Source: Cordia subcordata (Eukaryota; Streptophyta; Magnoliopsida; Boraginales; Cordiaceae). From it: DNA of 64,000 bases. The notes beneath the pieces were generated by a model. The model did not search any database, was not told the DNA's origin, and saw nothing but the letters and a program-made list of their open reading frames with translations. Position 1 is the first letter of the stretch; the number at the start of each line of letters is the position of its first letter. Positions 1-9,557 of the stretch are shown here, in pieces. The position numbers were made by a program, and so were the translations under genes. Where the stretch lies: contig JAPTOF010000001.1 in assembly GCA_028554755.1 (NCBI GenBank), positions 41,993,501-42,057,500 of the forward strand. Direction: 5' to 3'.

Positions 1-155
1 TTCATCAGCTAATACAACAGCTAATTTTACCGAACACATTTTGTTCAATCAGCTAGTTAAACAGCTATCCGCTAACAGCTAAAATACAATAACTATCAGC
101 TACCCAAACAACTATCAGCTACTCCAACAGTTAAATTTGCCGAACAGGTCCTAAG
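1..155. mobile_element. Right end of a hAT-like MITE (partial)
   Basis: The segment is built from repeated AACAGCTA / ATCAGCTA words and ends near TTTGCCGAACAGGTCC. A terminus of that kind, with CAGCTA-rich subterminal sequence, is common in plant hAT-type MITEs. The other end lies outside the window, so neither the terminal inverted repeat nor an 8-bp duplication can be checked. It could also be another AT-rich foldback element. Confidence 0.3.
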
Positions 156-1700
156 GGTCAGAAGATCAAATGCAGTGATTGAGAGTGGTTCAAACTCCTG
201 ACTGTCTAGTTTACTACCTAAGGTCTTCTCGTAAGGTTTTGGTAACTCCACTTGTGAGTCAGCTTCTTGCTTAGAACGCTGTAGAAGTGTAAAATAACGT
301 TCACAACCCTTGTTTCACCACAATGACTATAAGTGTTCTCCCAACACTTGAGGATTTCAACTCTTCGCTCGTGACAGTAAGTTTCTCACAAACTATGCTA
401 CCTAAGAGCAAAACACTCACCCAATGAAATAGTAAGAATTTTGATTTACAAAAGTTCTAGAGAGCAAGAATACAGAGGTATTTAAACCTTCCTATATTAC
501 TCTAAGTAGATAGGCAATTTATGCACTCAAGAGACTTGATCAATGAATGCTAACAATATGCAATCAATGAATATGATAATAAATAGAGTAAGATTACAAG
601 AAAGACTGTATTGAATGCTAATAGCTTGTAAAATGCTTTTGATCAAGTTATGTCGGAATTTAGGGGATGAGGGGTGTATTTCTAATGCCAAAAAGTAAAA
701 TCCCCAATGGTAAAAAATTAGCACTATAGAAAAGCACCTATCGGGTCAGCCAGTACCTCTCATCGATAGAGCATACAGGTCTCTGTAAGTATTGGCTACC
801 TTATTGGTCAGCCGACACCCCTAATTGCTACAGAAAAATTGCACATAGGAAATATCGGCTAATCTTATCGATTGGGTACACCTCAATCGGTACCTAACGG
901 CAGGTCTTACTGGTTAGGCAGTACCTGAAAAAGGTACACAAAAGCTGGCAAAAAAGGCTAGTGTACTTTTTGTAAAAGTCCTACTTTTCAACTAAATAGC
1001 AAAAAGACACATTTTCTACAAATTTTTGGAGGCTCAATACAATACCAAACACTCAAATTTTAACTCATAATAAATGCAGTGCATCTACCTCACTCAAACA
1101 TTAAATGCAAGGTAAAAACCTTTGTAAACAACAAGATTTTTGCATATTTTTGTTTGAAAAGCCTATGTATATACACATATACCATTTTCCAACACATGCA
1201 AGTCGAATAGAACACTTATAGCCATAAATGCAACTTAACAACTCATTTTTTTTCTTCAAAATTACTGCAAGATTTTGTTAAAAAACTTAAGTTTTCATGC
1301 ACATGCAATCTTCAAGTCTTGTCCAAGCCATGCAACGAAAGTATCTATCATGCAACTCAAATAATCATCATGTAAAGCTATAATCTTAGTTTAAAATCAC
1401 TTTTACTGCAAAAACTAGATAGATATACGCCATATACTTATACACATATACATCTATGTACTAGTTATAAGAAGTCATGTGAGTATACTTAAGTTTATTT
1501 ACACCATACTAAGTCAATTCATTGCAAGAAACATGAGAAAGTGCATATATATACCATAGTTATATAGTTAAGTCAAAAACTTATGAAAAAATCTGCAAAG
1601 AACAGATGTAATTTTACATATAAAGTCATTTTTTAAAAATAAACACATTGAGGAGAAAAGATGATCTATAATGAATATAATGAATAATGACATCATCAAA
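156..1700. other. Gene-free stretch, possibly an old LTR
   Basis: No coding sequence is supported. Around 740-930 there are repeated GGTCAGCC / CGATTGGGTACA-type words in a locally GC-richer patch. This resembles the arrangement in the LTRs of the copia element at 31-41 kb (GC-rich GGTCGACC patch within AT-rich sequence), so an old solo LTR is possible. No TG...CA ends or target duplication were found, so this is inference only. Confidence 0.25.
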
Positions 1701-1717
1701 ACTTAATTATAATAATA

Positions 1718-1830
1718 ATTCCAATAGCCTAGTTGGTTAGGGCATTAGTTATTTTAATTTGAGATCGAGGGTTCAAATACTTTTAGCAACATTTCTTTTG
1801 TAAAAGTGAGAAGGGTAGACTCAGTAATTT
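1718..1830 (+). mobile_element. SINE-like tRNA-derived head
   Basis: An A-box-like TAGCCTAGTTGG at 1725-1736 is followed 33 bases later by a B-box-like GGTTCAAATAC at 1770-1780. This is the internal RNA polymerase III promoter layout of tRNAs and plant SINEs. The sequence between does not fold as a full cloverleaf and the B box departs from the tRNA consensus, so a SINE is preferred over a tRNA gene. The 3' end and target duplication were not located. Confidence 0.4.
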
Positions 1831-2003
1831 CTAACAATTATGGTTAAAGATAACGGATTTTTAACGACAGGGATATTTGATACACTTTTATGGATCATAA
1901 TGGGGTTTTTGAGAGATTTTGTAGACCACAGGGGAAGGGGATGTTACACTTTTGATGAACCACGGGAGGGGGGGGGCTTTTGGTGCATTTTATCCTAACA
2001 AAA

Positions 2004-3660
2004 GAAGCAGATTCAAATGCTTCTCTCTTTCCTCTCCTTTCTCTCTCTCTTTTCTTCTTTTTTCTCTATCTTCTCCTATCTCTCTTCTTCTCCAATCATC
2101 ATGCCACCACCGAGGCACTATGCCTCGAGCTTTAAGCTCTCTTCGGCATCATTTTTTTGTAGCTTTGCGATTCTTATAGTGCCTTTAATTCAAGATGTAA
2201 TTGCTTAAATCTATATTCACTATTAATAGATGCTCAAGCAATTTCAAGCTTTGTGGATCGTGATTCATGCTACCACCATATAAGTCTGCATGCTGTCCTT
2301 GCTTATTGTGTGTGAATTTGCGTGTGCGTATTCATGTTCTGTAAGAGTGTGAGTGTGTGTGTGTGTGGGTATGTGTGTGGATCTGTGGTGTGTGTTTGTG
2401 TTTGTGAATGTATGTGATTATGTGTATGGAGATTTGTATGAACAAATAGATTAAAGTAGGGAACAAATATATGTAACACTATTTGTTCAAACAGATACAA
2501 ATATTTGCTCAGAATAAAAATACTATTTGTTCACAAATAATAAGCTGCTTGTTCACTGTAAGTTGACAATTGATCACAACATTTGTTCACAAATAAATTG
2601 GTTGAAATAATCACATATGTTTGTTCAAAATAAAAACATATTTGTTCACAAGTAATAAGTTGTTTGTTCACTAAAAAATAACAATTGATCACAATATCTA
2701 TTCACAAATAAATTGGTTGAAAGAGTTACATATATTTGTCAAAATAAAAACACTATTTGTTCACAAATAATAAGCAATTTGTTCACTACAAATTGACAAT
2801 TGATCACAACATTTGTTCACAAATAAATTGATTGAAAAAGTCACATATGGTTGTTCAGAATAAAACCTCTATTTGTACACAAATAATAAGTTGTTTGTTT
2901 AGTGAAAATTAACAATTGATCACAATACCTGTTTACAAGTAAATTGGTTGAAATAGTCACATATGTTTGTTCAGAATAAAAACACTATTTGTTAAGAAAT
3001 AATAAGCTGTTTGTTCACTGAAAATTGATAATTGATCATAACATCCGTTCACAAGTAAATTAGTTGAAAGGGTTACATATGTTTGTTCAGAATAAAGCTA
3101 TATTTGTTCATAGGATGTTGAAGTGGATGCAAAAAGTTGTAAATGTTTGTTCACTATGTAAAATTTGTTTATTCATGGAATCGGTGTTTGTGAAATTACA
3201 GATGTTGATGCCTTTATAATTGTTGCTTGAATTGATGTATTTGCAGCGATTGTTTGTAGTAGAATAATTGAACTGGTGTTGTGATTGAAGAATCGATGTT
3301 ATAGATTTGAAGAATGGAAGGTGACTTGATCAATTTTATGGCTTTATTTAAAGAGAAAGAAAGGAGAGAGAAGAAGTTGAAAACACAGTGACGAAAGAGA
3401 GAGAAGTAGTCAGAGCAAAGAGGGGAGAAATGCAACTGTAGTTAGGAATTTTGGACCAAAAAAATTGGCACCAGAGAGAAGAATAGGAGAAATTGAACGA
3501 ATAAGAGAGAATAATGAAGAGAGAGAAAGGAGAGGAGAGAGAGAAAGAGACACGCATGTTCTGCAGCTGAGCTGTATATTTTTTTTTCTTTTTAACACAT
3601 GAGGAAGTATGGTGCTTAATGAATAGGCACTTTGTGGGGACCATAATATAAGGTCCCATT
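2004..3660 (+). repeat. Composite repeat module A
   Basis: The order of parts is a CT-rich tract (about 2015-2100), a TG microsatellite (about 2345-2405), a TTTGTTCA tandem array (about 2440-3180), a GA-rich tract (about 3340-3560), and a short inverted repeat around ATAATATA at 3637-3657 (GGGACC...GGTCCC). The next module (3775-5035) repeats the same order. The CT and GA tracts can pair, so the whole could be a non-autonomous foldback-type element. No transposase is encoded; the ORFs here are low-complexity. Confidence 0.4.
2440..3180 (+). repeat. Tandem array, unit about 115 bp, about five copies
   Basis: A segment beginning TATTTGTTCACAAATAATAA recurs at 2524, 2639, 2754, 2870, 2986 and (truncated) 3101, a spacing of 115-116 bases. 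Each unit also contains shorter TTTGTTCA repeats and the word ACAATTGATCACAA. Copies differ by substitutions, so the array is not recent. It is too short and too diverged to look like centromeric satellite; subterminal repeats of a DNA transposon are more likely. Confidence 0.75.
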
Positions 3661-3774
3661 AGGCAAGGTGACAAATTTTTATTCTTAACCAATAATCTAA
3701 ATCAAATGAAATAATCTCTCTGCATTTGATACTTTCTAAGAGAGTGATTAGCCATTACATCAGGGCAAATTATA

Positions 3775-5035
3775 AGGTGCACATTCAATAATGTGCACCC
3801 TCATCTATGTGATCTTTCATATATTTAAAAAAAAAAAAGAACATAAAGAGTCATGTACGCAGATCTTTTTCTATCTCCATTTGCTTTCTCTCTTTATATC
3901 TTTGTTCTCTCTCTTCATCTCTTCTTTCTCTATGATCTCTTTTTTTATCTTTGTTTTCTCTTTTTCTCTACGTCTCTATTCTTTCTTTCTTTGTTTATGT
4001 TCTCTCTCTACAATCTTTTTCATTGTCTCTATTTTCTCTCTCTACATCTCTGTTTAGTCATATTTGTGACAATTGGTTCTGATGTGGTTGTGTGTGTGTG
4101 TGTGTGCATATATATATTTGAAGGATTGATATATATTCAGTAGTTTATTATTGTTTGCTTAGTAGATTATTATTGTTAGCCTATTATTGCTTGTTCAGTG
4201 TTCTATAAATGTTTGTTCAGTAAACTATTATTGTTTGTTTAATATTTCATAACTATTTTTTAAGTAGGCAATTATTATTTGTTCAGTATTTTATATTTAT
4301 TTGGTTAGTGCTTTATAACTATTTGTTCAATGCTCTATAACTATTTGTTCAGTAGCTTTTTTATTATTTTTTAGCAGCATATTATTGTTTGTTCAGTATT
4401 CTATAACTGTTTGTTCAGTATTATATAACTATTTATTCTATAGCTTATTATTGTTTGTTCAGTGTTTTGTAACTGTTTGTTTAATAGGCAATTATTATTT
4501 ATTCAATAGCAATAGCATATTATTGTTTGCTCAGTGTTTTATAACTGTTTGTTCTATAGACTATTATTGTTTGTTCAATAGCATATTATTCATCAAAATA
4601 TCTATTTGTAATTAAAATTGATTGAATCTATCAGAATTGTTTATTCATTATTCAGTCTTTGTTTGTTCATGGAAAGCTAAATCAGATTTATATATTTTTG
4701 GTCATAACTTACAATTCAAAGTTACAGATGTTTTCTATTTTTTTGGACGTTATTACTCTAGGTTTGATGTTTTCTATTCTTTGGACATTGTTGTTTCAGT
4801 CATTTTGATTAAATTGAGCTGTGATTTTGATTTGATATATTTGTTGAGTTGTTGAACAAATTGAATTGAAGAATTGTAGTTTGGGTTTTGTGAGGTTTAG
4901 TTTTTGTCATGAAATGGAAGAAAGAAAAGAAAAATTGTAGCAAAAAAGAAAATACATTATGTAGTGCATGATTTTATAGCACCAGCAAGTGCACCTTGCA
5001 ACATGTACCTGCGGGTGCATAATATAAGATCCTTT
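3775..5035 (+). repeat. Composite repeat module B
   Basis: The parts follow the order seen in module A: a start with a small hairpin (GGTGCACATT...AATGTGCACC, 3783-3800), a CT-rich tract (about 3870-4060), a GT microsatellite (about 4088-4106), a TGTTCAGT-type array (4140-4600), a purine-rich tract (about 4905-4955), and CATAATATAAGATCC at 5018-5032, nearly the same as the end of module A. No coding sequence is supported. Confidence 0.4.
4140..4600 (+). repeat. TTGTTTGTTCAGT short tandem array
   Basis: Imperfect units of roughly 30-60 bases, each with TATTATTGTTTGTTCAGT followed by TTTTATAACTGTTTGTTCA, repeat through the segment. It shares the TTTGTTCA core with the array at 2440-3180, on the same strand. 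Translations across it are an artefact of the repeat. Confidence 0.6.
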
Positions 5036-5304
5036 ACATTAGGGGTGGTCCCATACATCACTCATGGGCCTCATGCAGCATTTTGTGTGTTCGACTTCAG
5101 CTTGACCTACTGCTTTATCTATTTTTGTTCGGGCCACTCATTTTATAGCTTTGTATTGCTCATAAGACCAGTTGAAGAAGTTGATCATTATTTCCATTTG
5201 TGACGAGCATTATGTTAGAGCCTAGTTTCTTTCCCAACCAAAAAAAAGAAAAAGAAAAAAAGAGCCCTGTTGAAAAAAGAAACAAACCGCTAGCACTAGA
5301 TTAA

Positions 5305-5517
5305 GGGCCTGTTTGGATGGGCTGTTTTTTAAGAAAAAACACTTTTTTTATTAAGACATATATTATTTTTATAATAACTATTTGGTTTGGTTTTCAAAAA
5401 GACTAAAACTCAAATATAATTTTTTTTCAAAAACTAAAATTATTTAATTTTTCAAAAAAGTATTTTTTAGAAATTATTAAAAAAATACTTTTAAAAAGAG
5501 ATAATCCAAACAAGCCC
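5305..5517. mobile_element. PIF/Harbinger (Tourist-like) MITE
   Basis: A 213-bp segment starts GGGCCTGTTTGGAT and ends ATCCAAACAAGCCC, giving 14-bp terminal inverted repeats with one mismatch. It is flanked on both sides by TAA (5302-5304 and 5518-5520), the three-base TWA duplication expected of PIF/Harbinger elements. The interior is AT-rich and non-coding, with some internal self-complementarity. Transposase would come from a related autonomous element elsewhere. Confidence 0.7.
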
Positions 5518-5889
5518 TAAGATTCTCCTCTAGTTACTCCTGTCTTAGTGCATAAGCGTTAATCTCTTACATGTTGCCGTCCTAGATGCTGAAAGAGCCT
5601 AAAGAGGAGTTAAAAAAGAGTTGCTTCGCGAATTATTTTTAGCCGGTGTGTTATTTCATACTGTTGACTTATTTTCATGAATTTGGGTTGCCTTTAGCTT
5701 TTCAGCCCACTTCACAATTGTATTGTCATGAGACTTATATTAACAACACTGTAAAAATAATTAACTAGCTTAAGCTTGTATATTGATAGCGTATGACAAG
5801 GATTATTTTGAGATTGTTTCTTTGTGCACAATATTTCCTTTTATGTAAATTAGTTGGATTGATTCATCAGCTTATGTACGTGTATGACT

Positions 5890-6343
5890 CACTTCAAGAA
5901 ACATTGTAATTTCCAACTGGAAATTTTCTGTAACTAATTTCCAACATCTTTTTATGAAAAGCCGTAGGAAATATGGCATATTTTGATTTCTGTTGTTTTT
6001 TTTTGTTAAACCTGTGGACATAATACCGTTGCCAATCCGTAAGAGTTTCTTATGACTTACAAACGGAATAATTAAAACAAATTAAATTCTGTAAGAATTC
6101 CGTAGGAAATTTCCCAGGGAAATATTTCCGCAGTTACTTCTAACCAATTGTATTTTGTACGAATTACATATGAAAATTATCCGTAGCTATTTCCTACGAC
6201 TTAGCAACAGAATAACTAAAATAAATTCCGTAGGAATTTCAAAGAAAATTTCCTACGGAAATATTTTCGTAATTATTTTCAACGGATAGTGTTCCGTAGG
6301 AATTACCATTACCTATGGAATGCAGGAGGAGTTTCTAGATTTT
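5890..6343. mobile_element. CACTA-like transposon end with subterminal repeats (partial)
   Basis: The segment begins CACTTCAAGAAA, one base away from the common plant CACTA terminus CACTACAAGAAA. It is then filled with direct and inverted copies of TTCCGTAGGAAAT-type words (for example near 5965, 6105, 6225 and 6290), as in CACTA subterminal regions. No opposite terminus was found. The copia element at 6349 sits at its right side, so it may have been split or truncated. Confidence 0.4.
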
Positions 6344-6370
6344 TGGATTGAAGGATTTGCTGAATAGTAT

Positions 6371-7296
6371 AACCTGAGAAAGACTCAATCGGAGAAGGTC
6401 CCCAGATATCACGATGAACTAATTAATTCTAAAGGCACAGAACAAATTCTATCAGACCGCAGGAAAGGAAGTTTGTGATTGCGCCCCATCATGCATGGCA
6501 TACAAGCTTTATTATCAAAAGACTTAAAATCAACTACTCGAATTGCAGATTGTGAGTTCAAATAAGAAATAGTAGCCTTGCTTGGGTGTCCTAGCCTTTG
6601 ATGCCAAAGAGACGCAGGTGCTGAGGAGACCACGACAGCTGCATGACACAAAGGACTGGCAGACGCCGGTAACGAAATTTTGTAAAGATTCGACTCAACG
6701 CAGCCCTTGAGCAACGGCATCCCTGTGCGGAGGTGCTTAACAAGACAATGCGTAGGAAAGCATTCTAGTGAGACCAAGTTGTCAGTAGTGAATTGAGAAA
6801 CTGAGAGTAAATTGTGGGTAAGTGAAGGGACGTGCAAAACTTTTGATAAGTGTAGGGGACGAGGAGTAGAAAAAGGAATAGGACCCGTGTTGTGAATGTT
6901 CAGAGATTGTCCATCACCTACAAGAACTTGTTCTTGACCTGTGTATGGCTGAAGTGAATGAAGAAGTGACGAGTCGGAAGTCATATGAGAAGAGGCACGG
7001 GAATCAGGTAGCCAAGACTGAACAACCTCAGAGGAAGTTAAAGGTATGGTGCGAGTATTATGCTGATGCAGACAAGCATATGGAGAATTCTGGAGAGGAG
7101 GACCACCATACGAAGACATCGGGGGGAAGGTACCAGCAGAGGAAAAACTGGGATGCGACCAATTGGTAGACAGGGAAGCTTGATGATGAAGTGGACCAGC
7201 ATACTGGGACGGCAAAGCACTATTCCGCGATTCAAAATAGCGAAAAGGACTTTTGGATGCCGGATGACCTACTTTGGCACAAATTTGACACTTCAT
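6371..7296 (-). pseudogene. copia zinc knuckle, protease and integrase N-terminus (remnant)
   Basis: The 295-codon frame starts with a zinc-knuckle relic, CQICAKVGHPASKS, whose last Cys has become Ser. A protease active site follows, WLPDSRASSHM, where the Gly of the usual D-S/T-G-A is Arg, so the enzyme should be dead. Next come the GAG-pre-integrase segment (LWHQRLGHPSKATIS) and the C..C of the integrase zinc site (CMPCMMGRNHKLPF). A small indel near 6415 breaks the frame, but the integrase signature continues in another frame (DIWGPSP) up to the deletion point. Homology is to plant copia gag-pol; no function is expected. Confidence 0.8.
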
Positions 7297-8161
7297 CTTA
7301 TTGCTGAAATTGCGAGAATTGGAATTTTGTGGATGACTAGAATTAGATTGTGAATACGGACGTGAACGAGCTGGATCTCCTGTTGAGTACCACTAGTGTG
7401 TGAGCGCGTTTGTTGAGCCACCAAAGCAGTAGATGAATTTGGTCCAGCCTCATTAAAAAGAGCTCGTTGAAGCACCCTTTGTTCATAAACAAGAAGCTTA
7501 GCACGCAGATCTGCAAATGAAGGCGGTGGTGAAAGATTTTCAACCAAAGTGACAAACGGCATATAGTCAGATGGAAGCCCATCAAGCGTGACAAGAACCA
7601 TATCTGTGTCGGTAATAATATCACCCATAGCAAGCAAATCAGCAGTAATAGCCTGAATTGTTTGAGTCATTGAGTGTAATCAACAATCGATTGACTGCCC
7701 TTTTTGGTAGAGTGCAGCTTCGCACGAAGAAAAGATTTGCGAGCAAGAGATTGTTGCAAATATGAGTTTTCAAGAAAATGCCAGAGATCATAAGCAGAAG
7801 CATGACCGAGAGCTTGAGGAATCAAATTCTCGGACAATGTAGCAACGATTCAAGACATGACAAATTTGTCATATCTGATCCATTCTTCCAGCGTCATAGA
7901 AACTTTGGTCAAAGCAGAAGCTTCAGAACCAGTAGTAGATGGTGCAGCAGAGGATGATGTTACAGCAGAAGAAGAAGTAGATGGTGCAGCAGAGGATGAC
8001 GTTGCAGCAGACGAGATTGTGCCGGAGGCAGCAGGTGCCGTAGTGTGAGAAGGAACCGGTTTGGACATTGTTCCATCTATGAAGGACAAAAGACCATTGA
8101 AAGTAAGAAACGGAAGAATCTGCTCCTTCCATGTGAGATAATTAGCATAAGCAAGCTGCAC
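7293..8161 (-). pseudogene. copia gag (UBN2-type) remnant
   Basis: Two pieces on the minus strand (8161-7850 and 7670-7293) lie in different frames with a broken link between them. The first holds the N-terminal gag motif (ANYLTWKEQILPFL), a Ser/Thr/Ala-rich insert encoded by a GCAGCAGAGGATGA-like trinucleotide repeat, and LEEWIRYDKF. The second carries the helical C-terminal gag region (LDGLPSDYMPFV, SFADLRAKLLVYEQR). Gag would form the RNA-packaging particle. The frame breaks mean no complete protein can be made. Confidence 0.7.
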
Positions 8162-8237
8162 CGTAACAAACGCCTAAATATTGGGCTGAACAGCAGCGGA
8201 GCTTTAGCAAAGGACAATAAAGACGTATGTTGTCAGA

Positions 8238-8249
8238 CTTTTGATACCA
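8238..8249 (-). other. Primer-binding site of the copia element
   Basis: On the minus strand the bases immediately inside the right LTR read TGGTATCAAAAG. The TGGTATCA core matches the 3' end of initiator tRNA-Met, the usual copia primer. It lies directly against the LTR boundary at 8250. Confidence 0.6.
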
Positions 8250-8375
8250 TGAAGGATTTGCTGAATGGTATGTGTTATTGATTATTATTGATCAACTGAG
8301 AAATATATATATGCAAGACACAAGTATAGTGACAACTCTCTAAAGAGTCCTACAGTGCATATCTATACGTTATCA
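8250..8375 (-). repeat. Complete short LTR (126 bp) of the copia element
   Basis: It starts TGAAGG and ends TTATCA on the plus strand, adjoins the primer-binding site on one side and the TGGAT duplication on the other. At 126 bp it is short for a copia LTR. It includes an AT-rich ATATATAT stretch near 8306 that could serve as a TATA region. Confidence 0.75.
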
Positions 8376-8665
8376 TGGATGGAGATGATAAGTTCAATGG
8401 AGGAAATGGTGTTTTGAAGGAATGTGGAAAGGTGAGTGCTGAGTCAGTTATTGAAGCAGCAACTCCTGCTGCAAATGGCCAGCCATTTGAGATCATCCAC
8501 AATCCACGTCTGAGTGCGCCAGAGTTTGTTGTAAAGTCTATATCTGTGAGGGCTACAAATGAGAATTCAATAGCATTCTGGGATGAGATTCAAGATGCCT
8601 TTTCAGACCGAAGATTAATCAAGAATCGGCCGGTTTATATGAATCATATCTTCTGTTCAAGTTGA
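8375..8665 (+). CDS. Hypothetical ORF abutting the copia insertion, 96 aa
   Basis: The frame is not recognised. It is of ordinary, non-repetitive composition (DGDDKFNGGNGVLKECGK... APEFVVKSISVRATNENS), acidic at the start, with no transmembrane segment or signal peptide. Its ATG is formed by the last base of the LTR plus the first two bases of the target duplication, so the start did not exist before the insertion. In the pre-insertion sequence the same frame runs a short way upstream of 6344 before a stop. It may be a fragment of an older gene or chance; no splice-supported continuation is clear. Confidence 0.3.
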   Translation: MDGDDKFNGGNGVLKECGKVSAESVIEAATPAANGQPFEIIHNPRLSAPEFVVKSISVRATNENSIAFWDEIQDAFSDRRLIKNRPVYMNHIFCSS

Positions 8666-9500
8666 TAATCCAATTCACTGGCCCAACTCTCCATGGCACC
8701 TTCTTCAGGTAATCCATTTCAAGAAAGAATCAAATCAATGATGCTTCTTCGCATTTTGTATGTATTAATAATGGTTTAAGAGCCCAGAGATTTGCTTCAA
8801 AATTAGTTGTTTCTGATGCTGTCTGATGCAATATATTTCTTAAAGAAGAAAAATTAGTTGGATTATTTTTTTTTTCAGTGGTTTAATCATTTTGAACTTC
8901 ATGTTTTAATATGTATCGTGCGTTGATTGTAGGAGGATTAACTGCAGGCTAATCATCAATTTGAGTGTGATAGTTAAAAGTATGATTATATTTCTGGTGG
9001 ATTAGATTGCATTTGTTATTGGATTTGCATAGCACATGCTGTGTCTCTTGAAGTTGTTCCAAACTGATCAGCCAGTTTGTTTAATGCTATCTAGTTGTAA
9101 TGCCTCATTTTTTTTTTTTTAATTTTTAAATTTAAATTTTCATTTCTAATTTTTTAATAAGAGTAATTTGTTAAATCTGTAAATTTTATTTTTACATTTC
9201 CATTTATAAACAAGTGTGATCAACTTATAAGCGCCCCTTCCGGGAGGCACAACTCCAAGGGTAACTTTATGGAACCGATTCAGTTTCATATTCCAAAGCA
9301 AACTCACTAGTTTTTGGTTAAAAAAGCAAGTAAATTAAAAAAGAAAATCTCAGATCAGTAAACACAAATATATAAATTAAAATATATAATTCCAGTTTCC
9401 ACAGAGAGCCTAACTGAGAGGCATAGCTCTCGTGCGGACCAAAACACCGCCAAAACATAACTTTCTGAGTCCTCTTCCTCCATTTAAATTACAGATGATG
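8666..9500. other. Gene-free stretch
   Basis: AT-rich spacer between the small ORF and the 3' end of the F-box gene. It contains poly-T and poly-A runs (near 8868 and 9110) and a GC-richer patch near 9230-9260 with no recognisable coding or RNA signal. Confidence 0.6.
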
Positions 9501-9557
9501 TCATGATCATACTACTTTACCACTAGGTATCAAGTTGCATTCTCATAATCATAGCCC

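Larger units (their letters stand above)
6349..8375 (-). mobile_element. Ty1/copia retrotransposon, pol-deleted, with target duplication
   Basis: The element runs on the minus strand and is flanked by TGGAT at 6344-6348 and 8376-8380, so both true ends are present. The right LTR (8250-8375, TG...CA) is complete and adjoins a primer-binding site. At the left, only about the last 20 bases of the other LTR remain (starting TGAAGGATTTGCTGAAT, as at 8250). It joins directly to integrase-coding sequence at about 6366-6372. Everything from the integrase core through reverse transcriptase, RNase H and most of the 3' LTR is gone. The junction shares ATAC between the integrase side and the LTR side, suggesting a microhomology deletion. 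Confidence 0.85.

Noticed and set aside
1725..1780. Possible tRNA gene
   Set aside because: The boxes are tRNA-like, but acceptor and anticodon stems do not pair and the B box is off-consensus; SINE preferred.
1952..2208. Plus-strand frames in the CT-rich tract
   Set aside because: Leu/Ser/Phe-rich translations of low-complexity CT sequence, with no domain or splice support.
2440..3180. CRISPR-like or centromeric satellite array
   Set aside because: Repeats are contiguous with no unique spacers, diverged, few in number, and in a plant genome.
3791..4615. Plus-strand frames over CT tract and TGTTCAGT array
   Set aside because: Translations follow simple repeats and have no homology features.
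6945..7353. Plus-strand frames opposite the copia protease
   Set aside because: Antisense shadows of a clear minus-strand gag-pol sequence.
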